This document shows positions 1 to 15,500 of a DNA stretch of 64,000 nt, in pieces. Each line of letters opens with the position of its first letter. The stretch's first letter is position 1. The stretch covers positions 124,001 to 188,000 of the forward strand of contig VXBM01000096.1 of the NCBI GenBank assembly GCA_013400155.1. The letters are read 5' to 3'. The notes below the pieces were generated by a model. The model saw only the letters and a program-made list of their open reading frames with translations, did not search any database and had not been told where the DNA came from. The stretch is from Helopsaltes ochotensis. Taxonomy: Eukaryota > Chordata > Aves > Passeriformes > Locustellidae. A program made the translations under genes and the position numbers.

Positions 1-323
1 CTGGGCACCCTATGACAAGGCATCCCCACCCTCACATGCAAGAATTTCTTCCTTACACCTAATCTAAGTTTCTCCTCTTTCAGCACTTAAAGTGAACCAG
101 TATTGGTATGTCTAGTAACCTATGAAAACACCCACGTTACAGTACTGATCACTGGAAAATTTTGTAAAGTATGAAAGAGGTACTCCTAAAAACTCACCAA
201 ACCTCCAAACTTATGTTCCAGGAGGCTACTCCTCTCCAACATGCCTAACCTTCCCTAAATGTGTGAGAACTAAGCATCCTTGCCTGGCTGGTGTTCCAGC
301 CCACAAAATGCTTCCAGCCTTAC

Positions 324-501
324 CTTTCGGTATATCATCCCAGTGATCCCAGTCCTCAGCCTCATCCCAGTAACAAAGCAGTACTGGAAGTGCTGGTGAA
401 GGATGAGTGTCTGCAGCACAGCACAGATAAACATCAGAGCTGCAATCAAAAATCCCCACCAGGCTGGGGCATCCTTGTTCTTAATGAAGCCGATTAATAC
501 A
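324..501 (-). CDS. ABCC3: ABCC3 coding exon 9
   Basis: 178 bp, bounded by a CTGACAG acceptor and a GTAAGG donor, ending in phase 0. It encodes VLIGFIKNKDAPAWWGFL, a hydrophobic helix (LMFICAVLQTLILHQHF) and CFVTGMRLRTGITGMIYRK, matching TMD1 helix 7 and the following intracellular loop of ABCC3. It is the last exon inside the window; positions 1-323 are the start of the next intron. Confidence 0.95.
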
Positions 502-3500
502 CTGTCAGCAGAGTAGAGAAGGAAAAGGAAAAACAAACAAAAATTTTACAACCATGCAGCAAATATAATGGGATGCAACACAGCTTCTCCCAACTACAGC
601 ATCCTGCAACATCCTCTCCCTAATCACAAAAAGCAAACAACTCTCCAGGACACAGGCTGAGTTATGATTTCAGTCAAACATTGCAAAGATCCAACAGCAA
701 AACCTGCAGCTCTGCCAGTGAGAAAGTCCATTTGTAAATGAGCCTGGAAATGAAATATGAAGAGAAACTCTTGATTTCCCCTGAGATTCAGGGTTTAAAC
801 ACACGGCGCACTGTCTGAGCTCTGTTAGGCAGCCCCCAGGGCAGGAGGTAGATCATAGGACAGAGTAAGGGAGTGCAGCAGAGCAGGCAAAACCAGCTTC
901 TTACCCAAATCCTCTTCAAGCAGCCTGAGTGCTTCTGCTTGGGGTGTTTTCCCACAAAAAATAGCTAAATTAAAAGACATCCTCTTGGATAGATGCATAA
1001 AGAGAGAGTCCTTCACTCCTACTTTTTTTGGTAAAATGGTACCATTAAGCTGGCTATAGCATATTTTATTGGTAAGCCCTTTCTTACTCCTCACAGCTGC
1101 TCTCATTGCCTGAGCTGCACATTTCCACACAGCAAACAAGCAGAGTGACAAATGGCAATGTGCAGTGCTCTCAAAAATCGTATTTGTCATGTCAGCCTAC
1201 TGACCAGAATACTGAACTGTCAAAATATAGGAGAAATAGAGATCTGGCTCCATGGTTCAAACAATCAGCAGGAGAAGAATGGACCTGGAAACTACAAATC
1301 AGGCAAACAAAGATTTGTAGTAGAAGAATGAGGTTGCTACATCTTTCTTTTTCCAGTCCAGAGAAATCTTATTTCTGCATGCCTCCATTCATTCATGCTG
1401 CAAAAGGGAACAGCTTCAGGGAAACCTCTTCCTAGTAGTCCCAGGGACTCACCAATCTTTTTAGAAAACAAAACTGTCTCACATGCAGTCTGCCAGACAG
1501 CCATGGCTTTTTCATCTTCCCTTACCATCAGAAGGACAGATGCAGTCTTTCCAAAACTGCAAGAATTTCTGAGAAGAAATTCACCATAATACACCTTGAG
1601 ATATCACTGAAATGTATTCAGGAATTCATCCAAATCTGAGAAATTCCCGGAATAGGTTACACTTAATGTGTTCTCAGGAGGCAGCCAGCTGCCTCCTCCT
1701 CAGCAGGGGCTCTGGGAGAAGACAGACTGTCAGCTATTAAATATCAACATACTTGGTCAGACCCTCTTTAGCAAATTTCTGGTTTCTTTCACAAACCACC
1801 CACAGAACAACATGATCGCAGAACACAGGTTATTTTAAGAGATACTGAGATAGGAGCAGAGCCTTCTTTTCTCCCTTTCCCTACATCCACCTGTGACCCC
1901 CACCCAAGCTCCATTCCTCTCTCATGCATTAACAGGACTATGTGCTTTTCCATTAATAATTGTTAGGTAGAAATGCTGTTAATTCCACTATTACTTTCTT
2001 CCTAGTTAATTATTATCTGGCAAATTCCTCACTTTAAGAATAACACTAATAGAGAAAAAACGTGGGGATGGTGGTAATTCCTTTATGGATCAGGCCCCCC
2101 TGGAGACGGAAGGTAGACGTGTTTCTCATACTAAGAGAATTTGAGGATAGACCACTTCTCTCATGACCTCCTTCTCTGTTTGTTTTTTGAAAAGAACCAT
2201 GATCTTCTTTCACATGGAAATTCACTGCAACCGTGCCTCTCACATTCTCACTGTGAACACAACTAAGAGCACATGAATTAATCTAAATGGTCCAAAACCT
2301 CTCCCAGATGACAGCAGCATGGCCAGAGCATCACATATTGGAGCATCATGCATTTGCCCATCAAGTCACGCCACATCTGCAACCACCACCCACACACGAG
2401 GATATCAGATGTCCAGAGACCACTTGATCCAGACAGCAGTGTTTCACTTTGATTTCACAGTTAATCCTTTAGAAATGGGGAGAAATTACTTTGGACTGAA
2501 TCACAGAGCAACAGGTAATTTGTAATTCAAAGCTGCCCACTGGTGATGGGCGATTTACAAATGGAGCATTTCAGTGAAGCTCCCCCAATTTACAGCTGAG
2601 TCCACAACAAAGAACTCTTGTCTCACAGCATTGCAGGGGGAAGGTGCGGGAGCATACATATGTGGCACAGTGCATTTCAAAAACAAATGCCCTGTGCCAA
2701 AGCCAAGCCTCCACAGGGATTGCACATAGAAAGTTCTCACAGAGTAAACCAACCTTAATAGCTGGGGGTTGACGAAAGACAGTAGGTCTTGTATCAGCTT
2801 GAAGAAGGAGCCAATTAAGAAATATGGCCCAAAGGTCCTCAACAAAGCCTTGAGAAAGGAAGGTTTCCTATTGTGCTTTTTGCCACTGATCAGGACTTCT
2901 GCTTCCTCTGCGCCGCCACCAACATGATTCAGCACATGGTTTGATTTCTTCAGGTATGACACATCCTCTTTCCTAGGGGAAAAAACAAGTGACAGGAGAC
3001 AACTGACAATGAGAATAGCAGTGCCTCGTGTGAACAGCACTGCGAGAACTCCCCAAAGTCTGCACTCTTCTCTGCTACTGACCAACAGCAAGACTTCCAA
3101 CACCACTAAGGTTTGCTCAGGATCAGTCACTCTTGTGCAGTTGTTTTTTTTCTTTTTTTCTGCAGTTCTTATGGGGTGCAATCCACAGGCCAGAAAATCA
3201 ATCACCATGGGATGAGAATGTGGCCCAAAGGAGGAGGAGAGGAAGGTTGGACTTCCTTAGAGGACAGACTTGACTTTGGATCTCCAATTTCTTGTACAGG
3301 AATCCTCAAAGAAGTGCTATGGACATCCCACACAAGGCACCCTCACCTACTCCTTCTGAGCCTGTGTTCATTGTTCAATCAGTAGCTGTGCTAAACCTTT
3401 AGCCTTACAGATCACACAGCTGCTTCCAGAGAAGAATGAATCTCCCTGGGGAGACCAGCATTGCAGCAGGCACAGCACTCTCAAAATACAAAGTTTTGCA

Positions 3501-6500
3501 TTCCTGGAAACTTGAAATTGAGTACAAACCACAGCACCTTCAAAGCTGGGCCATCCCCAAGATCTAGACCACAGTTGTCCAGATTCTTCCAGGACAGAAA
3601 CCTTGGGTTTAAGTATCTAAATTCTACTCTGTTGACAGTTAAGGCAATTAAACCCTGTTTGTCTGCAACAATTTTGTTAACTGTTGGACTCAATAATCGT
3701 AGGTTTTTTCCCTAACCTTAATGATTCCAGGATTCTAGGATTCCTTTCATACTTTTTGCCTCTCTCCCTCTGTCAAATAAGCTAACAAAAGTGACTCTTC
3801 CACATACTCTTTTAGACTGACTGATGAAAAATGGGCCCAACATGCCCAAACTGCTCTCCAAGGCTTCAGGTATGTTTTGTAGAAGCCCCTTTGGGGTTTA
3901 GGTGCCTGACTACTGTTGCCCATCAACAAAGGGCATGCTCTGGGAAATTATTTCCTCCATGAGTTGCTCTCAAACATCAGCCTGGAAACTTTTCTACCAG
4001 GAAGTATCAAAATTGCTATTGTTTCCTGGGGACTATAGGACTAAAGAAAAAATACCTGAATGTCAGATAGGAAAGTTAAGACCAGAAGGAACCGGGAGAA
4101 GGAAATTAATCTGGAGGACACAAGCTTTACAAGAAACAGTACATATTTACCAGAAGGCATTTGAAAAATAACTTTTAAGTACTACCAAGGTTGAATTTAC
4201 GGTTTTTCATAAAGACTGTGCAGAATTTTGGAGACGGCTAGCTGAAGAGTCAAATAATTCCAACAGCCCGCGAGCATTCACTATGATCACTGTGGCTAAC
4301 AGTCCACATGTATAAACTTGTCTGCATCCTTTCAGAAACAGCCATTTGCAAATCCCGAAGTCTTTGCAATAAAGCTTGAGGGCAGGGGAAGAACTTGAAT
4401 TGGACATTCATTTTTCCCCTCAGACAAGAACAGACACTGTTGTCTTTGTATTCCAGTACAAACCTGGAGAGTTTACGATCAAGCCTTGTTTTTCTGCAAC
4501 CTGAAGACTGTTAAACTGGCAGACTGTTAAACTCATTGAAGGATTTGAAGAAACAAGACTACTTGCCCATGACTTTGTGCTATTAAAAATGTTTATTACA
4601 CTGAGCTAACAGCTTGCAGCTAAGAGTTGCAAAGGGAGAAAATGCACTCTTAGTGTTTACTACCTGTAGTCAGGTGAGGTCAGGTTTTCAGCAGTGTGTG
4701 GGACTGCTCACACCCAGCTTTTTATCTAAGCAAAAAGCATGTGTCTGGTTTCTGTTATATAGCAGGGCAGATAATAGGTAATGATTTACCTCATGGGAGA
4801 ACACAGTTTCTCACTGGTGCTGACAACACCATCACTGGCCCTGCACCTTCAACATATCTTCATAAGGACAGTCTCTAAAATGAGGAGCTAACTAAAGTGA
4901 GGGGAAAATGCATTCCAGCTCTCTCTTCTCCATCCAACATGGCCCTAACTTTCTCAGAAGAAACTGCATTATCCGTGAGTGAGTAGAAAACTTTAGCCAT
5001 ATAAGCAAAGAGAGCAAGAGAAAGGAAAAAACTCTCTGTGTGCTTTGTGTGTGTTACCTATAGTAACTATCTATAGTATTTATCTATATGGTCTCTCCTG
5101 TAACTCACTAGAAACAAATGAATTTTTAGTGATTGTTTCACAGTAACTCATGAGACAACTGTGAAGCAAAAAAGGTTTGGGAACAACCAAAAAATGGAAA
5201 TGTGATAATCATTATCACAAAACAAGTTTAAAGTTGTCAAAACTGCAACTGATTAAGTTTTTAAAAATAAATTACTTCTAGGTACACTACAAATACTTTT
5301 CATCACACTTTCAACATGTGTACAAATTGACACAGTATATTTAATGTCATAAAAGCTTGCTCAGAGCAGATTTAATGAGAATTAAAAGGGAAAAAAGTAT
5401 TTACAGTGTCTCACAAGCAACTACCACTAATATTATTTGACAGGAAGTAATAGAGAATATCTACTTATAACTGAAGAATAAGCAGACTTGTTAGAGTTCC
5501 ATGAAACCCAGCAATTTGGAGTACAGTGATTTGCTTTGTTTTTGCTCTTTTCCCCATCTTATGATCATTAACACAGTTGCCACAAAACTTTACCTGAGCT
5601 AAATATGACTCATAATTTATGGCTAAATTCATTGCCAACTGGCCCCAGTTTATATGAATAGTTTCCAAAACACAATGAATTCCCTGACAAAACTCCAGGC
5701 CCCGTTTCTGGTTTCCTAGTGAAAGTTTTCCTGGACCCCATGTACTCCTGCACAACGGCTGTGCTCTTACTGCAAAATAATCTGAGTGAGTAAGATTTAT
5801 GTCTGTGCAAAAAGACCAGAACCCAGAAAATGCACACTATCTGACACCATAAAAATAGAGACATTAAGACAATGAAAAAAACCCCCCAAAATAAACCCCG
5901 AAGTAGAACTATAACACATCCATGCAGAGCACTAATGGACAGCTGCTGGTGTTAGTGCTGGAAATATTTCAGACTTTAGCTGCAAAGTGGAACTCTCCAC
6001 ATCATATTTAGCCTTGCCAAGAAAATTACAATTCTCTCCTAATATTATTGAATAATAGAGTCTTTCCAATTTGGCAAGGACATGCACAAAAGAGAACAGA
6101 GGAAAGCCTCCACATGGAGACAAAATCTCCACAATGAAAAGAAATGGAAGCACAGGCCTCCTCCTTATTGACATTTTTCATTTGAAACACTATTATCACA
6201 TCTATTTGCTTGGAAACATTTTGGACACCAAACAGTGAGAGAAGGAAATAGAGCTGCACAATAGATAATTTTGAAGTTTAGATATGACAGAACATGAAAT
6301 AGGGAAATCCTCTCAAGCAGGGGTATAACTGTATGCAAGTTCTGAACCTCATCCCATTTCCGTCAGAGACTAGGACAATTTTGCTCCTAATTTTCTTGGC
6401 AACAGCAGTAGGGTCTCAGCAATGAAGTGGGATGTCTCTTCCCCTCCTCCCTTTCACATATTCTGAGTTTGCTATAAATGTGTCTAATAATTTGTGTTTT

Positions 6501-9500
6501 GTAATAGATACGTGTATTTTAGTTGACTGGGTTATAAGGGGTTTTTTTGAAACAAGCTTTTTTTTGCTAAGAGAAGGAGGGAGTATGGTGAAATCCTTTG
6601 AAAGAAAAAAGCTGTCTCAAAAGCCACCTACCAAGCAGAGGGTCATTTGCATTTGTACAATCATTGTGTTTGGAAAACAATGGTCTTGCCCGGAAACTGA
6701 TCAAAGAGCCATTAACAGAAGATAAGGGACATCAGCAGAGATAAGGGACATCACCGGAAAGATAAGAGTACTCAACCAGAGGGTGGAGGAATGGAACAAG
6801 ATTCCATCAAGAAATCAAGTAAGAAAAAACCCTCCCCAAAAGAACAAGACACTGACTTGCATCTGAAATCTAAAAGATTAAACCATATCGCTTGTTCCCA
6901 AAAGTGCCGTTAACATAAGGGGAGGGAACAAGGAGTAAAAGAAATATTGAGTAACTTACGGCCTCAGGCTAATTTTACTGTATAAAAACCAGCCAAAATT
7001 GAGGGTCCGGTGTGAGTTCCAGGGGGTTACTCTGTGCGATAGTGACAGAGCTTGGAATCTCACCCGGCTGCCGATCCCGGGCTCGGAGCTGTATTTGATG
7101 GTGGTCTTTTTCTCATAACCCAAAATACTGATTCTCAAAATTCCAATAAATTTATTTGTTTTTATTAATCCGGTTATTGGCAATTTCATTTATAACAAGT
7201 TTCTTATCTTTATTACTGGGAAGTGAAGACTCGCTCACTGCTGAGAGCCTTAAGGCTAAAAACAATGCCAGGACAAAAAACTCATGATGGAGACAATGAG
7301 AAATTCCTTTTGGTTTATGTGCCCAGAAGCTGTGCTCCAACATGCCTGGGAGGGATGCAATTATGCAGTTAGAGAACTACCAGTTCAGTGGTGAAAAGTT
7401 GTTAATTTTCTGCAACCCAACTAACTCAACAGCTTCTCCTCACTTCACACATCTCCAGCCCTTCTCCACATGGTAAGTGGCACCACCTGCCCATGGAGAT
7501 TTTAAGCACCTAAAAAGTGTGTTGATGGCACACAAGCCCGACAGGGCTCCTGTTTGCCTCTGCCTATACATATTAAAATAAGAAAGTTTGACTATGAATG
7601 AGTGAAGAACAGAAAGGTTGAAGTGGCGGGTGCATTTTTAGTTGGCTTATTTTCATGGATGAGCAATTTATGAGTGTTGAAAGGACTCATAAATCTCTCA
7701 AGTTTGCAGACTTGTTGGTGTACTTACTGTTTGCACTCTGCTTTTTCTCTGTCCCACTCTTTACTCAGCTGTTGCACGATAGTTTTTGAAGCATCATCTT
7801 CCTTCAGTGACCACAAATCATTGTCTTCGAGAGGCTTTTTGTACCCTTGAATTGCCATGCTGCACATGGAGAAAAACAGTCCAACTGAGTTTGGAAAACA
7901 GTACTTTAAAGCATTGCAACTAACTCTAGGACTATTAAGCTAACAAAAGCAAGAAGATACTCCACAGGAAGGGAGATGGGAGAATGATTATCACCCTTTG
8001 TTCCTTTTATTGATGTTTGCAATTAAGGAAAGGACATGATGTATTTCTAATTACATGTATTTTCTTGAAAACACCACTTCAGGGAAAAAAAGAACAATAA
8101 AAAGCAACTACCAGAAGCATTTGGATGAAATTGTGGTGTTAAATGGAAACAGTGAAGCTTTAGAAGTGAAAATAATAAAGTCGATCTGGAATAACTGTCA
8201 GAGGTGAACAAAATGCAAAAGCAGAGCTCACTGGAGCCAAAGGAAAATCCTATTTTTCTGAAAACTACAGTTCCTCAACTGTAAGGGGAATTTTATCAAG
8301 GGATAAAAACATCCTAGTTGTCAAGAATCTCACGGGGGAAGCTGAACATGCTGGAAGTTTAGAAAGTTCTCATCCTCTCACTAAAAAAAAAAAAAAACTT
8401 TACAGGGCTGTTACCAGGATGATAAAGTTATATGGGTGGAAGAATGAAGATCTCAACCCCTGTGGGAAAACTGGGTCTTAACACGACTTCTGACAGCTGT
8501 TCCACTTCTTTATCATGGAGTAGCAGGCCCAATCTCAAATTTGCATCTTTGATACACATACCTTTTGTCTGCGGCCTCAGTGGCAATGATATATATATAT
8601 ATAAAACCCAGTTTAGCTTCCGTTTTGCACAGAAAAAAAACTTATAAAAAAGCATTTACCCATGAACCTCAACAGAAAAAAAATGCACCCTCAGCTGGGT
8701 GAAAGGCTGCCACAATTTATCTTGTGGAGCAAAGTGCTACATCTTGGTTTATATTCCAGCATGTGTTGAGCACAGTCAGGCTACACATCCTATTTGTCAT
8801 CACACTGTTCTGCCATACTTTGCAGAGAAAAAGTTTGGGCTCTATGTTTCTAAAAAGGCAATGCTTAAACTGCTGACACCATTGTGGATGAAAGAGCATC
8901 CAACATCAACTATTCACAGATGGAAAATCTCTGTACTGCTCACTCTGTGCAACACAAACCACAAGCAGGTTTTGGGTTTCTCAGCTTGAAGAGAAAACTC
9001 ACCTTGTAAACCACCAAAATGTCAATCTTGACAGGAAGCCTGAATTTATCTCTGGACATGGATTCTATAATGAATTTATGGGTGGAAAACCAGAAAAGAA
9101 ATAAAGCAAGATATTTACCATTACTTGAATACGACAACAGTCTATTTTGATAATTTTTGGCATATTACATGGTATATTACATGTACGTACCTATGTCCTA
9201 TTGAGACATAAAATTGATTTCTTTTATTTCTCATGTCACACTGAACTCCTTTTACATCTAAAACCTGCTTCATATACTGCCTTTAAATCACACCAATAAA
9301 GTGAAATATCATTCTACAGTTTCTGTGATGTTAATTTTAGGACATGAGCTCAACTTCTCTCTCAGTTTGGCTCAAACATAAATCCAATTATAGAGACTAT
9401 TTTTGAATTGGAGAAGAAATTTAACCTGTGACACCACTAATATCTTCTGTTATTAATGTTTTTCCATATCTGTTCTCAACACACATAGAACTCACTTATT

Positions 9501-12500
9501 AAGACAAACCTCATAGACTTTCGCCAATTTGAGATGAATGTTAAGCAAGTAGAGCACCATATCCTTAAAAAATCCTCTTGAAACAATTATTATTACACTT
9601 CAATGCTCATAAATATAATTTACACTGCTGTGAAGCAGCAAGCAGGAGAGCTGCTTACACTACACAGCTTCAAGCCATTTCTGATGACCAGATGATGCAA
9701 AAAGACTCCAAACCCCAATATTAATCTCCATACCCAGTGTTTTCTAAGAGGGTCATTAAGTACTGCCATCTCTATGACAATCCAAAGCTGCTTTCAATGA
9801 CAAGTACTCTCAATGGAACTCTTAAAACACCATATAGTCTATAAAATCCAAATAAAGCAAAATGAAAAATACTTACAGCAGCTGTATTAACAGGGGAAAA
9901 AAATGGAGGCTTCTCTTTAAAACATGAAAGTATCAACTCAATGATTATCAAAGCAAAGTAGATGTAAAATGTGGTAAACCTGAACCTTTCATTTACGTAG
10001 CCCTAGAGGGAAAAGAAACAGTGTAAATTATTGTTTTATTGTACTTTCAAGCTCCCCATACTCCCTCTCTCTCGCCTTTTTCACTACTTCTTTTGGCAAT
10101 TCCTTTCTTCCTCTACAGTTGAATACAGCAAAGCAGCTCCTAGCAGGAATTATCTCACAAAAGCACACTTGTACTCTGACAAGTACCTAAGAACATGCTT
10201 ATCTCCAAGCTTTTCATTAAATCATGTCAAGTTCAAAGTGCTTATACGTCTTCACTGCATGCAGACACCCTCTGGAATCAGGTCTACATAACATCCTTTT
10301 AAATTACCTCTAGGGGTTCTTGCACAATCATGTCTCAAGCACAGGAGCTGTCAACCCAGATCAGAGAACATCCTTTAATATCTTGTCACTGACAGCAGTA
10401 AGTGCTAAATACTTTCAGAAGAAGTTGCAGAAAAACCACTGTATTGCATAATAAGAGTTCCATCTAGAGATATTTCCTTTCCTAATCAAGAGTCTGCAGT
10501 TTACCTAAAACTTCTTGCTGTGAGGGTATGTCCTTTATACAGCTCTTTCATGCCCAAATGCTGTTCTGAATGTCCTCATTCTGAACATTCTCATTATTCA
10601 TTTAAAATGTTTAAACCTTAAGTGCAAGAGAAGGATTATTTGGTTCTGGGCAGTCACAGGAGGAGAAATGTTACCCAGACTTGTTCTAAGGCTCTGCACC
10701 CACAATTTCAAGTTGATTATGGTTTCAAACATTGATAGTCCAATATTTTCACTTACTAAAGTTGCCTCTAAGTGATGTTTGAAACAGTCTCACCAGATTG
10801 CAGCTATTACCTGATAAAGCTCTGCCCAGGCTCTCAGTTAAGGTTTAATTCAACCTCTGCTAGAATATTTACAACAGCCTGCTACAGGAAAATCCTTGCT
10901 AACAGGATAATGCTGCTAATATTACAAAGAAGCGAGAATAAAAACAAGAAATCACCGAACAGAATCAACACTGATTTCAATGAGGAGAAGGAATAATCCT
11001 AATGTTTTCCAAGCACTCTTTTTCTCTACCAGGCTTTGGTGATCTAATCACTGGAGCAATCTGCCTTGCCCTACTTAGTGAAATTTGTTTCTGTGAAAAA
11101 ACTCTAGAAGTTTCTTACTGTGGGAGAACCTGCTATGTCTTCAAACACGAATCTTAACAGCCCAGGTTTCTTTCCTCTTCCTCCAACTTTTTCTCTATTT
11201 CCAGCCCCAGTGGAGTCAAAATGCTGTCCTCAGCACATCAGGCACTGACACAAGGAAGCCCATGGAGCTACCTAATGTGGCCAAGCTGCCTAAGTAAAAA
11301 AGGAACTTTACATATTAAAATGTGTCCTCTCTGATTACTACCCATCTCCATTTAAACAAAAGGCTGCAAAAGGAAAAGAGAGAAAAAAAGACAGGAGTGT
11401 GTTCACATATACACAGTGCTGGTGCCTATCTCTCTTATGTCAGGTTACCAGTATAGCCCTGGGCTAAGCAAAATCTGCTTTTTGACATTGCCTGAGACAT
11501 CCAGTTCCCTTCTAGTTACACGTGTCTCAGTCAAGACAACGCAACAAAACTTGTCTCTCTCTCTGGCAAAACCTGGGCTCAGATCTGACTCCAAACTCAG
11601 GTTATACATTCATTTCACTTAGATGTAGATGCTACATTTCCTCTTCTCCAAGTGCTAACAAGGATGGCTTGTTACCTGTGCTGTTGTAGTCATGATCTTT
11701 GACCGCAAGGGCCCCACGGCACAAAGCACAGACAAAAACCAGAAGATAATGAGCACTCCAGAGGACTGAATTCCTCTCAGCCTTTCGTACTGGATAAGCA
11801 GTGTGGCTAAGAGCTGTAAAAGTAAGTACAGGAACATATGAACACAACCCCGTCTCAGCGCTCCCCCTCTGTGCACTCTCAGTTGGCAGTTCTTAGAGGC
11901 ACCGTGGACTGGAAGGACAACAGAACAGCAGGATCTCTCTGAAATGAGCCCCATCATGACTTCACAGAAGTCAACGGCAAAACCTCCATCATCTAAGGAG
12001 AGCAGCACATAACTGAAAAATAATTTGTTTTGGTGTTTTCAGAGCCTCAACATCAGAATTCAGTTTTTAAATCCTTGCACATAGGGCTGGGAACAATTAA
12101 ATATTAGCTACAAACATTGTAAACAAATGTAGGAGCTGCCATTTCTCCAATCCAAATGGACCATCACGACTTGTCTAGAAAATGAGATTTTTTTAAAAAA
12201 ATTAACCAAGGGAATTAAAAAATTTAATTGGCAAATTTTACTGCTTTATTTTTCATACAACAGCCACAAACCTGTTTGTCATCCTAGCCAAAGCTAACAT
12301 GTTTTGTTTAATGGAGGAAAAACCACCAGATAACAGACACACCTTTACGAAGTTCAATACCTATACTGAATAATGCACAAGGCATGCTCTATTGTATCTC
12401 TCTATTTAGGCAAAGTCCTATTCAAATTCTCTCCCAGCCTGGATCACAAGCCTGGGGAAAGAGGTGAAAGCAGGTTGGAAGGTAGAACAATCTCTCCATT

Positions 12501-15500
12501 ATAAATATTTTAATTTACAAAGCTGAATCTACTTGAGAGAGAGATTTGTGACTCCTGCCTTTTCGGTAGCAAAATTTGCTTCAGTGATTTTAATACTAAT
12601 AATTCAGTTAGAAGAGGTCCAGATAAGTCAATGAAGGCCAAGGGAACTCTTCATCCCTCATCTGTCTAAGAAAAAGTAATATACTAAGAAAAATTCACTG
12701 GTCATAATGAACAGAAACGGTTACAAACCACAGTGATGCCAAGGACCAGTGGAGTTACAAAATAGACTGGTGGAGGGGTTCTGTTTTGCAGAAGCTCGTG
12801 GAAGGAGTAGAAGAGATCCGCCCAGCTCACACACCACAGCAGGACACCAAACAGCTGAGAGGAGGCAAACAGAAACAGCATTTGGTAAACTCGTCTCCAG
12901 GGGCAGTCACAGGAACCCCATTCTGATTCACAGATTCCCAGCAAAACAAAGCTGTGTAAACACAATCACAGCACTGATCAGCTGCAGTCTGATGAACTGT
13001 CCCACTGCATTCAAACCAAGGATCTCAGCTGCTTTCTGAGGGATTTGCAATCACAACCAGTAGAAAGACTTATGTATTTGCCTAGATTTCCCCCTTATTT
13101 AGTTTTGATTAGAAACACAGGCAGCATCCAGAGTAAAGGCAGACAACGCCCTGAAGCAGAAGCCTGGTATTTTTCTCCAGAAATAACCCAAGTTATTTAA
13201 TAGCCTATGGAAAGTGACATTCTTGTTTTTCTTAGACCCAGCTACTCACAGAACTGAAGGGCTGCTGACACCAGAACATTTTAAGCACAAGGTGCAGATG
13301 AAATCACGTTGCTAATGTATGGGGAGTTGCTTGAAAAAACCCTTCTCATGCTTACTTTCACAAAGAGATACAATTCCCACTAGACCTACCTTAAGATCTT
13401 TGTTTTGCAGCTTTCAGTGATTTAAACATTAATTAAGGGTGAAAGCAGAACACTTTTGGCTCACAAAGGGGGATTGCTCAAGGCAGATCAATCAGTTCTT
13501 CCCTCCACCCAGAAAGGTGGGCTCCTAGGATGGATTTCCTTCCTTTGAGATCTGTTTGTACACTGTTCCTATGAGCAAGCTCTTCAGTATGATAAATCAG
13601 AGGGAAATTAGTTTAAACCCTACTGCAGCACTTCCTTGGATGCTGAACTAATAAAAATGAAGTCTACAGGGCATGTGAGGCACTACAAAGAGTTCTCACC
13701 ATCTTGAACCTGCTCAGCACGGACAGCACGATGTAACCTCGTTTGTTGCGCTTCAGGTAGAGAAGGTAAAAGGGTAAAGCACTCCACAGGTAAATGCTGG
13801 GGATCCATGCCAGGACAGTGTTCTGGAAACACGGTGTTAGGTCTGGGTTATCCGTGTGTACTGTAAGGTTTGAATCCTGGAAGAAGGATGAGACACATTT
13901 ATTAACAGAGAGGCAGAAGTGCTGCCAACTGGAATATCTGCTTGAATGAAGTTGTATTCAGATCCTGATGGAGTTAGCACATGGCCTGAGTAATAGCTTT
14001 CCCAAAATACTTACCCCAAGCATTTGTGGTTAATCTGCTCTTGTGAAAGGGCTAAGTACAGCTATAAATAGGGGAAAACCTAAAACAGAAGGATTTCTGC
14101 CCTACTGTATTTCAAAGATGGACATACATTTTGTAGCAGACAATCCCCTTTCATTTCTGTCTTTGCTGAGGCTTAGTTACAGGTGCTGATAACACTATGT
14201 TCCTCAGACATTAGCAGCCTTGAGTGCCTCTGCTAAACAAAGCTCTTGAGGAAAAATCCTCCACCTGAGAACTCATCCAGCAATAATGTCCAGCACTGGA
14301 CAAACTAATCAGATTTAGACCAACCTTATGCTGACCTGGGAAAATCCCCTCCATTTATGACTAACACTTTGTCCTTCTTACTCATAAGCTTCCAACTTTA
14401 ATTACTTCCCTATTCTAAACAAATGCAAAAGGAATGTACGTAACATGCAGGTAGGAATCAGGTTTTTTTGGAAACATTTCAAGTAATGTTTTGCAGCTGT
14501 GATCCTGGACGCCATAAGCCACATATGCACTTCTACCTACATATTTGAATGCACTGCATACAAACATAGTTACACGAGTTCAGACTAAAATAGAACTTAC
14601 AGTATGGTGAAGGGGAACTTGGTTTTAATCAAACCTCCTGGAAATTAACAACTTGGATTTTGCCATCTGATGTGCCGTCTGACATGTGGTAGATAAATAC
14701 CTACTTGCAGGGAAAATAAAATTACTTTATTGTACTGCCATTAACAAGATTTAATTAGATAAAACTAAGGTATCCCTGGTCCAAATATACCTTATCTCTG
14801 CATTACAATAATTTACTTATTTATTTTTGCGTGTGAGCTCTCTGCGGAAGTGTTTCTGCTTCACTGAGCCACTTCTCATCCCTTGATGAGCAGTGACAGA
14901 CTGACTGCTCTGAAAATCAATTCCTCAAAGTATTTCCAGTCCTTCTTTTGTTTACCAACACAAAAGAGATTGAATGCTGAAAGCAGTGGTTGATTTTAGG
15001 ACGACTGAGGAGCCACAATCTGCAGAGAATCTTTCCATTTCATTGATGATCTGTCAGAAGGCATGTGCATCTCTGAACTCGTCCACAAACACATGAACAA
15101 ACTTGTGTTAAGTGTAATGAGACTGCAAAGCCTTGGCTGAGTGCAGGACAGTTTGGCTGAACTGTGACACATTTGTCATTCAGTGCTTCATCTTTGGCTG
15201 AAGTAATAGTGAAGGTTGGCACAAATCCATCAGCTCCACATCTGAACTGTGCCCTTTACACAGCTGGTGCCTTTCCAGCCAAGAAGCGGCTTTTTTCGGA
15301 GGCACTCAGGCACCCAGCATGGGCCAGCAGAATAAAAACAGCCCCAATTACCTCAACAGGTTTGTTCAGACCTTAAGCCACAAATCAACAACACGGGCAA
15401 TTACACAGCAAATCAAACACAAGACCAAAACAAAACTCCAACCTCACATTCAAACTATTTCTGTGTTTTCCTCCAGCAAGCAGATCTATGGCACCAGAAT

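Noticed and set aside
2973..3208. Upstream part of the 217-codon frame that contains ABCC3 exon 8, and the codons after 2754
   Set aside because: Only 2754-2972 lies between canonical splice sites and matches ABCC3; the rest is intron read-through.
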